Translations under genes and position numbers: made by a program
Assembly (NCBI RefSeq): GCF_050897975.1
Contig: NZ_JBPAXY010000005.1
Coordinates: 455,604 to 519,603 of the forward strand
Direction of reading: 5' to 3'
Length of the DNA: 64,000 nucleotides
Source: Pseudooceanicola sp050897975
Lineage (GTDB): Bacteria; Pseudomonadota; Alphaproteobacteria; Rhodobacterales; Rhodobacteraceae
Part shown: positions 27,509 to 36,307 of the stretch, one piece after another
Position numbering within the stretch: the stretch's first letter is position 1
How the letters are laid out: each line of letters opens with the position of its first letter
Notes under the pieces: model-generated
The model's input: only the letters and a program-made list of their open reading frames with translations
What the model was told of the DNA's origin: nothing
Database searches by the model: none

Positions 27509-28942
27509 TCAATCGTCGGCGGGATGGCTCAGTTTGCGCAGGGCGTCAACCACGGTTGACACTTTCGACCCCTTCGAGCCCTTGATCAGCACGACATCGC
27601 CGGCATCCACCAGCCGCAGGGCATTGGCGGCCAGGGGCTGGGCCGTGTCGCAGAAGCGGCCGCGCTGATGCAGGGGCAGCGCCTCGTAGAAGGGTTTCAT
27701 CCGGGCGCCGACGCAATGGATCAGGTCGATCTGTTCCAGCGCGGACAGATCGGCCAGGGCGCGGTGCATGGCCAGCTCTTCCGCGCCCAGTTCCAGCATC
27801 TCGCCCAGAACGGCGATGCGGCGGCCATGGGCGTGGCGGCCCAGGTTGTCGCGCGGGCGCGAGGCGGCCAGCACGTCCAGCGCGGCCCGCATCGAGGCGG
27901 GATTGGCGTTGAAGGCATCGTCGATCAGCTCGAAGGACAGGGCGCGGTCCAGCGGGTCAAGAATGCGCCACTGGCGCAGGCCGCGGCCCGGCGGCGGCAC
28001 CCAGCGACCAAGCGCCGCCAGCGCCAGCGCCCGGTCGAGGCCCAGCACATGGGCCACGGCCAGCACCGCCAGCGCGTTCAGGGCGAAGTGCCGCCCCGCC
28101 GCCTGAACCTTCCAGGTGACCGGGGTGCGCCAGGCGCGGGCCTCGCAGACCAGGCAATCCTCAGCCAGGTTCACCTGCATCAGCCGGTGATGGCAGTTGC
28201 GGCTTTCACCGAAGCGCAGCACCTTGGCGCCATTGGCGCGGGCGCCTGCAACCAGGATCGGCGTCGTCTCCAGATCGCCATTCAGCACCGCCACCCCGCC
28301 GGGTTCCAGCCCCTCGAAGATCGCCGCCTTCTCGCGCGCGATGCCCTCGATATTGTCGAACGCTTCAAGGTGGGCGGCCACCACGGTGGTGATCACCGCC
28401 ACGTCGGGCCGGGCCAGCCGGGCCAGGGGGGCGATCTCGCCGGGGTGGTTCATGCCGATCTCGATCACCGCCAGTTCGGTGTCGCGCGGCATCCGCGCCA
28501 GGGTCAGGGGCACGCCCCAGTGGTTGTTATAGCTGGCCTCGGCGGCATGGGTCTTGCGCTGCGCGGCGAAGACCTCGCGCAGCATCTCCTTGGTCGAGGT
28601 CTTGCCGGCCGAGCCGGTCACCGCCACGACGCGGCCCGTCATCCGGGCGCGGGCTGCGCGGGCCAGGGCCTGAAGCCCCTCCAGCACATCCTCGACGATC
28701 AAGAGCGGCGCATCGGGGGCTACATCCTCGGGCACCCGGGTCACCAGGGCGGCGGCGGCGCCTTTCTCCAGCGCCTGGGCGACGAAGTCATGGCCGTCGC
28801 GGGCCGCCGACAGGGCGACGAAGAGATCGCCCGCCACCAGGGTGCGGGTGTCGATGGAGACGCCCGAGGCCGTCCAGTCGCCGCGCGCCTCGCCCCCCGT
28901 GGCGCGGGCGGCCTCGGCGGCGGGCCAAAGATCGCGGCTCAT
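27509..28942 (-). CDS. murF: UDP-N-acetylmuramoyl-tripeptide--D-alanyl-D-alanine ligase MurF
   Basis: 477 residues. Adds D-Ala-D-Ala (product of Ddl) to complete the pentapeptide. ATP motif GSAGKTSTKE at 110-119; then EASYNNHWGVPLTLARMP, IEIGMNHPGEIAPLARLARPD and DDAFNANPASMRAALDVLA. Its start overlaps the murE stop by four bases (ATGA), a sign of translational coupling. Confidence 0.97.
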   Translation of the reverse strand: MSRDLWPAAEAARATGGEARGDWTASGVSIDTRTLVAGDLFVALSAARDGHDFVAQALEKGAAAALVTRVPEDVAPDAPLLIVEDVLEGLQALARAARARMTGRVVAVTGSAGKTSTKEMLREVFAAQRKTHAAEASYNNHWGVPLTLARMPRDTELAVIEIGMNHPGEIAPLARLARPDVAVITTVVAAHLEAFDNIEGIAREKAAIFEGLEPGGVAVLNGDLETTPILVAGARANGAKVLRFGESRNCHHRLMQVNLAEDCLVCEARAWRTPVTWKVQAAGRHFALNALAVLAVAHVLGLDRALALAALGRWVPPPGRGLRQWRILDPLDRALSFELIDDAFNANPASMRAALDVLAASRPRDNLGRHAHGRRIAVLGEMLELGAEELAMHRALADLSALEQIDLIHCVGARMKPFYEALPLHQRGRFCDTAQPLAANALRLVDAGDVVLIKGSKGSKVSTVVDALRKLSHPADD

Positions 28943-30453
28943 GCCAGCCTCCCGTCGAGGGCGGCCACGGCGACCGAGGCCTGTTCCACATCATCGAAGG
29001 GATAGACCGTGTCGCCCACGGTCTGGCCGGTCTCATGCCCCTTGCCCGCGATCAGCAGGGCGTCGCCGGGGCCAAGCGCGTCGATGGCGCGCAGGATCGC
29101 CTCGGCGCGGTCGCCAACCTCGATCGCCTCGGGGCAGCCCATCAGGACCGCCTGACGGATCGCCGCCGGATCCTCGGAGCGGGGGTTGTCATCGGTGACA
29201 AAGACCAGATCGGCGTTCTCCGCCGCCGCCTGCCCCATCAGGGGCCGCTTGGTGCGGTCGCGGTCGCCGCCGGCGCCGACGATGCACAGGATGCGGCCCA
29301 TCACATGCGGGCGCAGCGCCTTCAGCGCGGTCGAGACCGCGTCGGGCGTATGGGCATAGTCCACATAGATTGCCGCGCCGTTGTCGCGGGTCGCGGCCAG
29401 CTGCATCCGGCCACGCACCCCGATCAGATGTGGCAGCACGCCGAAGACCTCGTCCGGGGTTTCCCCGGTCAGCAGCGCCAGCCCCGCGGCCAGCAGCACG
29501 TTTTCCCCCTGAAAGCCGCCGATCAGCTCCAGCGGCACCTGGTATTCCTGACCGTTGAAGCCGACGCGCAGGATCTGCCCCTGCGGCGTGAAGCGGCGCG
29601 CGATCAGGCGCATCTCGGCCTCGGCGCATTCGCCCACCGTCAACACGTCCAGCCCCTGTTCCTCAGCCCGGGTGGCCATGGTGCCCCCGCGCGCCCCGTC
29701 CAGGTTGATCACCGCGTGGCCCTCGGGCGCCAGAACGCGGGTGAACAGCGAGGCCTTGGCCTCGAAATAGTCGTTGAAACTGGCGTGATAGTCGAGGTGA
29801 TCCTGGGTCAGGTTGGTAAAACCACCGGCCTGCAACACCACCCCGTCCAGCCGCCGTTGCGCCAGCCCGTGCGAGGAGGCCTCCATCGCGCAATGGGTGA
29901 CACCGGCGCGGGCCGCCTCGGCCAGGACGCGGTGCAGGGTGATCGGTTCGGGCGTGGTATGGGCCAGGGCGTGGGTATAGTCCCCCTCCACCCCGGTGGT
30001 GCCCAGGTTGATCGCCGTATGGCCCAGGGCCTGCCAGATCTGGCGCAGGAAGGTCGCGACAGAGGTCTTGCCATTGGTGCCGGTGACGGCGGCCATGACC
30101 CGGGGCTGGGCGCCGAACCACAGGGCGGCGGCACAGGCCAGGGCCTGGCGCGGGTCCTCGGCCACCACCAGCGCGGCCTCGGCGCCCGCCAGGGCCTCGG
30201 CGGCGATCCGCGCGCCCTCGGCATCGGTCAGGATGGCGGTGGCACCCTGGGTCAGGGCGGTGGCGATGAATTCGGCGCCATGAATGCGGGTGCCGGGCAT
30301 GGCGGCAAACAGAAAGCCCGGGGCGACATCGCGGCTGTCCACGGCCAGCCCGGTGACCTGCACCTCGCGGCCCGCCCGGGCGGTCAGCCCCAGTTCGGCC
30401 AGGCTCTTGGTTCCTGCGCCGCCCCCGTTCGCCCTGCCCTCTTCGTCGGTCAT
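28939..30453 (-). CDS. murE: UDP-N-acetylmuramoyl-tripeptide synthetase MurE (meso-DAP type)
   Basis: 504 residues. ATP motif GTNGKTS at 125-131. The specificity motif DNPR, seen in TDDNPRSEDPAAIRQA, predicts meso-diaminopimelate as the third stem residue, as expected in Gram-negative bacteria. Other marks: LGTTGVEGDYTHALAHTTPEP, MEASSHGLAQRRLDG and VDYAHTPDAVSTALKAL. It ends in a four-base overlap with murF and begins 112 bases after ftsI. Confidence 0.97.
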   Translation of the reverse strand: MTDEEGRANGGGAGTKSLAELGLTARAGREVQVTGLAVDSRDVAPGFLFAAMPGTRIHGAEFIATALTQGATAILTDAEGARIAAEALAGAEAALVVAEDPRQALACAAALWFGAQPRVMAAVTGTNGKTSVATFLRQIWQALGHTAINLGTTGVEGDYTHALAHTTPEPITLHRVLAEAARAGVTHCAMEASSHGLAQRRLDGVVLQAGGFTNLTQDHLDYHASFNDYFEAKASLFTRVLAPEGHAVINLDGARGGTMATRAEEQGLDVLTVGECAEAEMRLIARRFTPQGQILRVGFNGQEYQVPLELIGGFQGENVLLAAGLALLTGETPDEVFGVLPHLIGVRGRMQLAATRDNGAAIYVDYAHTPDAVSTALKALRPHVMGRILCIVGAGGDRDRTKRPLMGQAAAENADLVFVTDDNPRSEDPAAIRQAVLMGCPEAIEVGDRAEAILRAIDALGPGDALLIAGKGHETGQTVGDTVYPFDDVEQASVAVAALDGRLA

Positions 30454-30565
30454 CCGCGTCGCCTTTCCGGGCCCCCGCCCACGCTGTGCGCTGTCTCTGC
30501 CCGGTCCGGCCCCGGAAACGCCCGGCCCCGCCAGGGCGGGCCAGCCGTCCCGGCGCCCGGGCGGA

Positions 30566-32356
30566 TCAGTTCGATGTCAGCGTTATATCAGCCGCCGAGA
30601 CGGGTTCAACGGCAGGCCGCAGCCCCAGCAGGGGGGCGATGCGCCGGATCGCCTCGGCCGCCACCGGCACGGCAGTCCAGCCGGCGGTGCGGCGGTCCTC
30701 GCCATAGATATGGGTCTCGGGCTCATCCAGCATCAGGATCAGCGTATAGCGCGGGTCCGAGGCGGGGAAGATCGAGGCGAAGGTGGCGATCGTCTTGTCC
30801 TCGTAATAGCCGCCCGAGGGCTTCAGCTTGTTCGCCGTGCCGGTCTTGCCGCCCACCTCGTAGCCCTGCACATCGCCGAAGGAGGCGGTGCCCTCGGTCA
30901 CCACTTCGCGCAGCATCTGGCGCAGGCTGGCCGAGGTGGCCTCGGACATGACGCGGGTGCCCTCGGCGGGCAGGTCCCGTTTCAGCAGGGTCGGTTTCAG
31001 CAGCCGCCCGCCATTGGCGATGGCGGCATAGGCCGCGGCGATATGGGTCAGCGAGACCGACATACCGTGGCCATAGGACACGGTCATGGTGGTCAGTTCC
31101 GACCAGTTCGACTGGGTGCGTGGATCGGTGCCCGAGGCCTCGGCCAGTTCCAGCGGCACCGGATCCATCATCCCCAGACGCCGCAGGAACTGCTGCTGAC
31201 GCTCGGCGCCGATGCGCTGTGCCAGCCGCGCCGTACCGATGTTCGAGCTTTCCACCAGGATCTCGCGCACATCGGTTTCGGTGCCCAGGTAGTGATCGTC
31301 GGAAATCGCGAACCGGCCCCAGCGGATCGGGCCGCGGATGTCGATCACCGTATCGGGGGTGGCGATCCCCTCTTCCAGCACCTGGGCGATGGTGAAGGCC
31401 TTGAAGACCGAGCCCAGCTCGTAGACGCCCTGCACCGCGCGGTTGAACAGCGGGCTGTCGTCCGGGTGCCCCGAGGTCGGGTTGTGCGGGCGGTCGTTGG
31501 GATCGAAGTCAGGCAGGCTGGCCAGGGCCACCACCTCGCCGGTGTCCACATCCATCAGCACGGCGGCGGCGCCCTTGGCCTGCATCAGCGACATACCGCC
31601 CGCCAGCACCTGCTCCAGCGCCGCCTGCACCGTCAGGTCCAGCGACAGGCGCAGCGGCTGACCGGCCTTGGCCGGGTCGCGCAGGCGTTCGTCGAAGGCG
31701 TGCTCCAGCCCGGCAGAGCCCTTGATCTCGGCCCAGCGGGTGCCCTCGTTGTCGAAGCTGGCGCCGCCCAGCAGATGCGCGGCGACCGGCCCGTTGGGAT
31801 AAAGACGCATCTCGCGCGGGCCGAAATGCAGGCCCGGTTCGCCGATGTCATGCACCTGCTGGCGCTGTTCGGGGCTCAGCGTGCGGCGGATCCAGTAGAA
31901 TTTCGACCCCGGCGTGGTGAAGCGGCGGGTCAGGGTCTCGGCGTCCAGCTCGGGGAAGATCCGCGCCAGTTCCTCGGCCGCATGTTGCGGCGCGATCATC
32001 TGGTGGGGGTGGGCATAGAGCGCCGAGGTTTCCATGTTGGTGGCGAGGATGCGGCCCCGACGGTCGACGATCTCGGCCCGGGTGGCAATGGGCTGGCTCG
32101 CGGCGCCGGCGCTGGCGGTGCGCGGTTCGGTGCTTTCCGAGGCGGCCATGACGCCCATGCGCAGACCGATCACCGAGAAGGCACAGAAGAAGGCCAGGCC
32201 CATGACCAGAAGCCGGGTCTCGGCCCGGGCGCGGGCCTGGTCGCGCATTTCCTCGTGACGGCGGCGGATGTTCTCGCGCTCGATCACATCGGGGTTCTCG
32301 CCCCGGGCGCGGGCATCCAGGATCCGGGCCAGCGGGCGTAGCGGGGTGCGGGTCAT
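30566..32356 (-). CDS. ftsI: Septal peptidoglycan transpeptidase FtsI (PBP3, class B)
   Basis: 596 residues. A cytoplasmic tail, one membrane span at about 48-70, a PBP dimerisation domain with RAEIVDRRGRILATNM, and the transpeptidase domain. Active-site motifs: SVFK at 316-319 (catalytic Ser316), SSN at 370-372 and KTG at 504-506. It crosslinks septal peptidoglycan with FtsW. The start overlaps the ftsL stop by four bases. Confidence 0.97.
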   Translation of the reverse strand: MTRTPLRPLARILDARARGENPDVIERENIRRRHEEMRDQARARAETRLLVMGLAFFCAFSVIGLRMGVMAASESTEPRTASAGAASQPIATRAEIVDRRGRILATNMETSALYAHPHQMIAPQHAAEELARIFPELDAETLTRRFTTPGSKFYWIRRTLSPEQRQQVHDIGEPGLHFGPREMRLYPNGPVAAHLLGGASFDNEGTRWAEIKGSAGLEHAFDERLRDPAKAGQPLRLSLDLTVQAALEQVLAGGMSLMQAKGAAAVLMDVDTGEVVALASLPDFDPNDRPHNPTSGHPDDSPLFNRAVQGVYELGSVFKAFTIAQVLEEGIATPDTVIDIRGPIRWGRFAISDDHYLGTETDVREILVESSNIGTARLAQRIGAERQQQFLRRLGMMDPVPLELAEASGTDPRTQSNWSELTTMTVSYGHGMSVSLTHIAAAYAAIANGGRLLKPTLLKRDLPAEGTRVMSEATSASLRQMLREVVTEGTASFGDVQGYEVGGKTGTANKLKPSGGYYEDKTIATFASIFPASDPRYTLILMLDEPETHIYGEDRRTAGWTAVPVAAEAIRRIAPLLGLRPAVEPVSAADITLTSN

Positions 32357-32730
32357 TCTGTGTCCTCCGCCCCGGCCTGATCCGGCGCAGGCCCCAGCGA
32401 CGAGACGTCGACGGGATTGTTAAACACCACCTCCGGCATCGGCGCCGGGGGGAAGCGGATCTGGGTCACCTTGCCGAACTGCGACGGGTCCAGCGGCTGC
32501 AATTGCAGGTCGGGAAAGTTGATCTCGGCCAGCTCGCGCAGGCGGTCGGGACGGTTCAGATAGGCCCATTCGGCGCGCAGCATGTTCAGCCGGGCGCGGG
32601 CCTGGGCGATATCGTCCTGCAACTGCTCGGACCGGGCAATGGCCGACTGGGTCTCGTAATTCTCGCGGTAGGCCCAGAAGGCCAGGCCGATCACGAAAAG
32701 GGCAGAGACGAGATAGAGAAAGGTCTTCAT
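32353..32730 (-). CDS. ftsL: Cell division protein FtsL
   Basis: 125 residues. One membrane span at the N-terminus (FLYLVSALFVIGLAFWAYRE) followed by a helical periplasmic part (SAIARSEQLQDDIAQARARLNMLRAEWAYL) ending in NRPDRLRELAEINF, the usual FtsL plan. Sequence similarity in this family is low, so place between rsmH and ftsI carries much of the weight. Four-base overlaps with both neighbours. Confidence 0.93.
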   Translation of the reverse strand: MKTFLYLVSALFVIGLAFWAYRENYETQSAIARSEQLQDDIAQARARLNMLRAEWAYLNRPDRLRELAEINFPDLQLQPLDPSQFGKVTQIRFPPAPMPEVVFNNPVDVSSLGPAPDQAGAEDTE

Positions 32731-33779
32731 CGTTTTCTCCCGCCTTTCTGGGCCGGTTTCGGCGCGCCGGGCATCCCCATGGCCGCGCGGTCGATCTCTT
32801 CGGCAGGGGCCGAGGTGCGGAAGCCGACGCGCAGCCGCGCCGAGCGCGCGCGCGGGTTCACCGCCAGTTCCTCGTCATCCGGGCCGATGCCCTTCTTGGT
32901 CTTCTGGGTAAAGGCCGCCACCTCGGCCTCTTGCACCGGGGCATAGCGGTTGACGTTGCCGGAATGGCCGGTGCGCAGCTGGAAGAAGCGTTTCACCATC
33001 CGGTCCTCGATCGAGTGGAAGGTGACCACTGCCAGCGCCCCGCCGGGTTTCAGCGCCCGCTCGGCGGCCATCAGCCCCGAGGCCAGGGCGCCGTATTCGT
33101 CGTTCACCGCGATGCGCAGCGCCTGGAAGCTGCGGGTGGCCGCATGGCTTTGGCCCGGCTTGGAGCGCGGAAGGCAGCGTTCGATCAGCTCGGCCAGGCG
33201 CAGGGTGGTGGTGATCGGCTCGACCTCTCGGGCGCGGACGATGGCCCGGGCGATGCGGCGCGAAGCGCGCTCCTCGCCATAGAGATAAAGGATGTCGGCC
33301 AACGCCCCCTCTTCCATCTCGTTGACCAGATCGGCGGCAGAGGGGCCCGACTGCGACATGCGCATGTCCAGCGGCCCGTCGCGCAGGAAGGAAAAGCCGC
33401 GTTCGGCCAGATCCAGCTGCATGGACGACACGCCCAGGTCCAGCACCACGCCGTCCAGCCCTTCGGGTACCTGGGCCTCGGCCACCGCATCGAGATTGGC
33501 AAAGTTGTCCTGGACGATCTGCAACCGATCCCCATAGGCGGGGGCCCAGCCCTGCGCCATCTCCAGCGCCAGGGGATCCTGGTCGATGCCGATCACCCGG
33601 TCCGCCCCGGCCTCCAGCAGGCCGCGCGCATAGCCGCCCGCGCCGAAGGTGCCGTCAATCCAAGTGCCGGAAACCGGGGCCACGGCGGCCAGCAGCGGGC
33701 GCAGCAGCACGGGCACATGGGGCGCCTCGGCCTTTGCATCCGGTCCGGAGGGTTTCGGGGGCTCGGGGTGATCGGTCAT
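32727..33779 (-). CDS. rsmH: 16S rRNA (cytosine-1402-N4)-methyltransferase RsmH
   Basis: 350 residues. S-adenosylmethionine enzyme; SAM motif DGTFGAGGYARGLLEAGA near residues 42-59. Further marks: FSFLRDGPLDMRMSQSGPSA, RSFQALRIAVNDEYGAL and VVTFHSIEDRMVKRFF. An N-terminal extension of about 20 residues (Pro/Asp-rich) is present. It overlaps the ftsL start by four bases and follows mraZ by 3 bases. Formerly MraW. Confidence 0.97.
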   Translation of the reverse strand: MTDHPEPPKPSGPDAKAEAPHVPVLLRPLLAAVAPVSGTWIDGTFGAGGYARGLLEAGADRVIGIDQDPLALEMAQGWAPAYGDRLQIVQDNFANLDAVAEAQVPEGLDGVVLDLGVSSMQLDLAERGFSFLRDGPLDMRMSQSGPSAADLVNEMEEGALADILYLYGEERASRRIARAIVRAREVEPITTTLRLAELIERCLPRSKPGQSHAATRSFQALRIAVNDEYGALASGLMAAERALKPGGALAVVTFHSIEDRMVKRFFQLRTGHSGNVNRYAPVQEAEVAAFTQKTKKGIGPDDEELAVNPRARSARLRVGFRTSAPAEEIDRAAMGMPGAPKPAQKGGRKR

Positions 33780-33782
33780 GGA

Positions 33783-34337
33783 TCAATCCTCCGAGGACGG
33801 AACGAGGGAAAGATGCGGCCGCGCCTGGGCCTCGGCCCGCAGATCGTCCAGCAGGGCCTCGGGATCGAAATCCTCGTCCTCGTCGTCCAGCAGCGCTTCC
33901 TGCTCTTCGACCATGGCCTCGTAGGCCTCGGGCCGCCAGATCTGGAAGGTCTTGCCGACGCCGGCAAACAGCACCGTCTCGCCCGCGCCCACGCCGATCT
34001 TCTCGCGCAGCTTGGCAGGCAGGACGATCCGGCCCGTGTCGTCGATGGCAAATTCGGTGGATTGCGAGATGTACCAGCGGCGCATCAGCTTGGTGCGCGG
34101 CTTGGACTGCGGCAGGCGCAGGATCATCTCGACCGTCTCGGACATGGTCTCGGCCGAATAGCATTCAACGTGATTGTCCAGGTGGCCACCAAAGACGGCA
34201 TACATGCGGGCGGTCTTGCCGGGGGCGTATTCGCTGTCCTGGGATTCGAGCACGGCACGGAACTTGGCCGGGATGGACACCCGACCCTTGGAGTCCACCT
34301 TGAACTCCTCTTCACCCGTGAACCTTTTTTCGCTCAA
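33783..34337 (-). CDS. mraZ: Transcriptional regulator MraZ (TTG start)
   Basis: 184 residues when started at TTG 34337 (M-SEKRFTGEEEF). Two AbrB/SpoVT-type domains: EFKVDSKGRVSIPAKFR and EFAIDDTGRIVLPAKLRE. MraZ binds DNA and controls the dcw cluster it heads. The C-terminal 40 residues are acidic (EDEDFDPEALLDDL). An ATG at 34424 in frame would add 29 non-family residues that overlap the leader hairpin, so I prefer the TTG; GAGTGGAG lies just before it. A G-rich stretch GTGGGGGCAGGGG directly upstream loosely resembles the TGGG repeats bound by MraZ elsewhere. Confidence 0.93.
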   Translation of the reverse strand: MSEKRFTGEEEFKVDSKGRVSIPAKFRAVLESQDSEYAPGKTARMYAVFGGHLDNHVECYSAETMSETVEMILRLPQSKPRTKLMRRWYISQSTEFAIDDTGRIVLPAKLREKIGVGAGETVLFAGVGKTFQIWRPEAYEAMVEEQEALLDDEDEDFDPEALLDDLRAEAQARPHLSLVPSSED

Positions 34338-34397
34338 GGCTCCACTCGTCCCCTGCCCCCACTTGACCTGAAAAACCAGTTGCGATTCCCTGAAACG

Positions 34398-34590
34398 GAA
34401 AACGGCGGATAGGACTGCTGCCACTGCCCTATCCGCCGCCCTCGTCCCGTTTCCGGGTGGTCCGACTACGCGCGGCCACCTGGGGGGATGTCTGCTCGCC
34501 CCGCGCGCCGGATCTCTGGTTATGTGTGATGAAGGCGGGGCCTGTACTACTAACTGCCTGGGATGTCTTGCGAGGTCTGTCGCCTCTTAT
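34398..34590 (-). ncRNA. UpsM-like sRNA / mraZ 5' leader with attenuator hairpin
   Basis: The region before mraZ is less GC-rich than its surroundings and non-coding. On the minus strand a perfect 10-bp stem GGCGGATAGG/CCTATCCGCC (34437-34428 with 34413-34404, 14-nt loop) is followed by GTTTTCCGTTTC, a terminator-like end 67 bases before the mraZ start. In Rhodobacter sphaeroides the abundant sRNA UpsM (about 200 nt) is made by premature termination in the mraZ leader; position and expected length agree. The 5' end is set from the candidate promoter at 34591-34618 and is approximate. Inference from context and known biology. Confidence 0.5.
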
Positions 34591-34618
34591 GCCCTATGTT
34601 CCCGTCCTCATCTGCCAA
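34591..34618 (-). promoter_or_regulatory. Candidate dcw/UpsM promoter
   Basis: Minus strand TTGGCA (34618-34613; five of six matches to TTGACA), 16-base spacer, TAGGGC (34596-34591; weak). It would start transcription near 34584 and give a leader RNA of about 185 nt ending at the hairpin. Confidence 0.35.
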
Positions 34619-34989
34619 CATGGTTTACATGGGATGACATGGAAGGCAAATGGTTTTTAGGGGATTTCATGGGAAAACCTAGTCCCAGCAAGGGGTCGCG
34701 AACAACATATGGGGGTCCGCAAGGGGCGCTCAGGCGCTCAATTTGCGGCCCAAAGGGGGGCTTTCCACCAGATATGGTAGATCCCTGAGGCCCGCCCTGA
34801 CCGGTGCCCGACAATCCCACAAGGCCCCATCAAAAGCGCAAAGCCGGGGCTGGACGTAGGGTAAAGCAGGGCGCCAGAGGCCCCGTCGTTCCCCCTCGCG
34901 CGCCTGCCCGGCGCTCTCGCCAGGGTGATTCGCCGCGATCGGGGCGCGATTGTCCTGTGATTGGCCCGGCGCGGGCGCCGACCCCGGCG
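34619..34989. other. Gap upstream of the dcw promoter, no gene seen
   Basis: Short frames exist on both strands but none has a ribosome site plus protein-like composition. The part 34530-34700 is markedly poorer in GC than the rest of the window and carries repeated CATGGGA-like words (near 34628, 34669); these could be protein-binding sites of the dcw control region. Confidence 0.4.
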
Positions 34990-35116
34990 GTGCCGGGCCG
35001 TCCCATGGGGAAAACCGGGCCAGTGCCGGGCGATCCCATGGCCCGCACCGGGCCAGTGCCGCAAGATCCCATGACCGAGCCCCAGGCAGGTGCCGGGCCA
35101 TCCCATGGCCGGTGCC
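34990..35116. repeat. 33-nt tandem repeat (minisatellite), about 3.8 copies
   Basis: Units begin with GTGCCGGGC..TCCCATG at 34990, 35023, 35056 and 35090. The first two steps are exactly 33 nt and the third is 34 nt. Units 1, 2 and 4 are close; unit 3 is diverged (GTGCCGCAAGATCCCATG). It lies between the mraZ leader and the end of mrp. Confidence 0.8.
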
Positions 35117-35132
35117 CCCCCCTGCCCCGACG

Positions 35133-35162
35133 CAAAACCCCCGGCGCACCAGGCACCGGGGG
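35133..35162 (-). terminator. Rho-independent terminator after mrp
   Basis: Minus strand CCCCCGG (35162-35156), 11-nt loop, CCGGGGG (35144-35138), then TTTTGCG. 42 bases beyond the mrp stop. Confidence 0.65.
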
Positions 35163-35203
35163 CAAAGGGAAAGAGCGCGATAACGTCCTGCGTCGGGAAA
35201 GGC

Positions 35204-36307
35204 TCAGGCCTGCCCTTCGGCGATCAGCCGGGCGGCCAGATCGGCATAGGCCTGGGCCTGCGCCCCCTCGCCCAGGGCAATGGGGGTGCCCGCATCGCCG
35301 CCCAGGCGGGTGTCCAGATCCAGCGGCAGGGCGCCCAGCAGGGGCACGCCCAGCTTCGCGGCCTCGGCGGCAACGCCGCCATGGCCGAAGGGATGCGCCT
35401 CATGCCCGCATTGGGGACAGATATAAGAGGCCATGTTCTCGACCATGCCGACCAGCGGCACCTTCAGGGTCTGGAACATGTCGATGGCCTTGCGCGCATC
35501 CAGCAGGGCCACATCCTGCGGGGTCGAGACGATGATCGCCCCGTCCAGCGAGGACCGCTGGCCCAGGGTCAGCTGCACATCGCCGGTGCCCGGCGGCAGG
35601 TCGATCAGCAGCACGTCCAGCTCGCCCCATTGCACCTGGGTCAGCATCTGCTGCATCGCGCCCATAAGCATGGGGCCGCGCCAGACCACCGCCTTGTCCT
35701 CGGCCATCATCAAGCCGATGGACATCAGGGTCACCCCATGGGCGGTCAGCGGCTCGATCGTCTGGCCATCGGGCGAGGCGGGCCGTTTCGTGGCCCCCAT
35801 CATGCGCGGCTGCGAAGGGCCGTAGATATCGGCATCCAGCAGACCGACCTTGCGGCCCTGTTTCGCCAGGGCCACCGCCAGGTTGGAGGAAACGGTGGAT
35901 TTGCCCACGCCCCCCTTGCCCGAACCGATGGCCAGGATCCGCTTCACCCCTGCCGGGCGCATCGGCGCGGTCTGCGGCTTGGGGTGGCCGCCCAGCTTCA
36001 GGCTCGGGGGCGCCCCGGCGCCTGCGGGGGCGGCCCCGCGCCCCGCGCCCGAGGGCTTGCCCTCATGGGCGGTCAGCGCGGCGGTGACCCGCTCGATTCC
36101 CGGCAGGGCGGCGACCAGATCCTCGGCGGCGGCGCGGATCGCCTCCATCTTGCGGGCGGTGGCAGGATCGGGCGCCTCGATGACAAAGCGCACCGTGCCG
36201 CCCTCGACCGACAGGGCGCGGATCATGTCGCGACTGACAAGAGAGCCGCCATCGGGCAGGGTCAGACGGTTCAATTCGTCCAGAATCTGGTCACGGGTCA
36301 CGGTCAC
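35204..36307 (-). CDS. mrp: Iron-sulfur cluster carrier ATPase (Mrp/ApbC/NBP35 family)
   Basis: 367 residues. An N-terminal MIP18-like domain (RDQILDELNRLTLPDGGSLV, residues 5-75), a Pro/Gly/Ala-rich linker (about 82-120), then the P-loop domain with deviant Walker A GSGKGGVGKST at 128-138, DADIYGPSQPRMMG, DLPPGTGDVQLTL and the cluster-binding CxxC in SYICPQCGHE. It carries Fe-S clusters to apoproteins in the cytoplasm. The GTG at 36307 was chosen because AAGGAG sits eight bases before it; the GTG at 36316 overlaps that site. Divergent from the DUF1127 gene. Confidence 0.93.
   Translation of the reverse strand: MTVTRDQILDELNRLTLPDGGSLVSRDMIRALSVEGGTVRFVIEAPDPATARKMEAIRAAAEDLVAALPGIERVTAALTAHEGKPSGAGRGAAPAGAGAPPSLKLGGHPKPQTAPMRPAGVKRILAIGSGKGGVGKSTVSSNLAVALAKQGRKVGLLDADIYGPSQPRMMGATKRPASPDGQTIEPLTAHGVTLMSIGLMMAEDKAVVWRGPMLMGAMQQMLTQVQWGELDVLLIDLPPGTGDVQLTLGQRSSLDGAIIVSTPQDVALLDARKAIDMFQTLKVPLVGMVENMASYICPQCGHEAHPFGHGGVAAEAAKLGVPLLGALPLDLDTRLGGDAGTPIALGEGAQAQAYADLAARLIAEGQA

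Noticed and set aside
34457..34788. Two small plus-strand ORFs upstream of mraZ
   Set aside because: They run against the dcw leader, lack a good ribosome site and look like translated control region.
34730..35149. Minus-strand ORFs over the 33-nt repeat (11-residue peptide repeat)
   Set aside because: No ribosome site, two frames equally open, composition unlike neighbouring proteins, and they cross the mrp terminator region.
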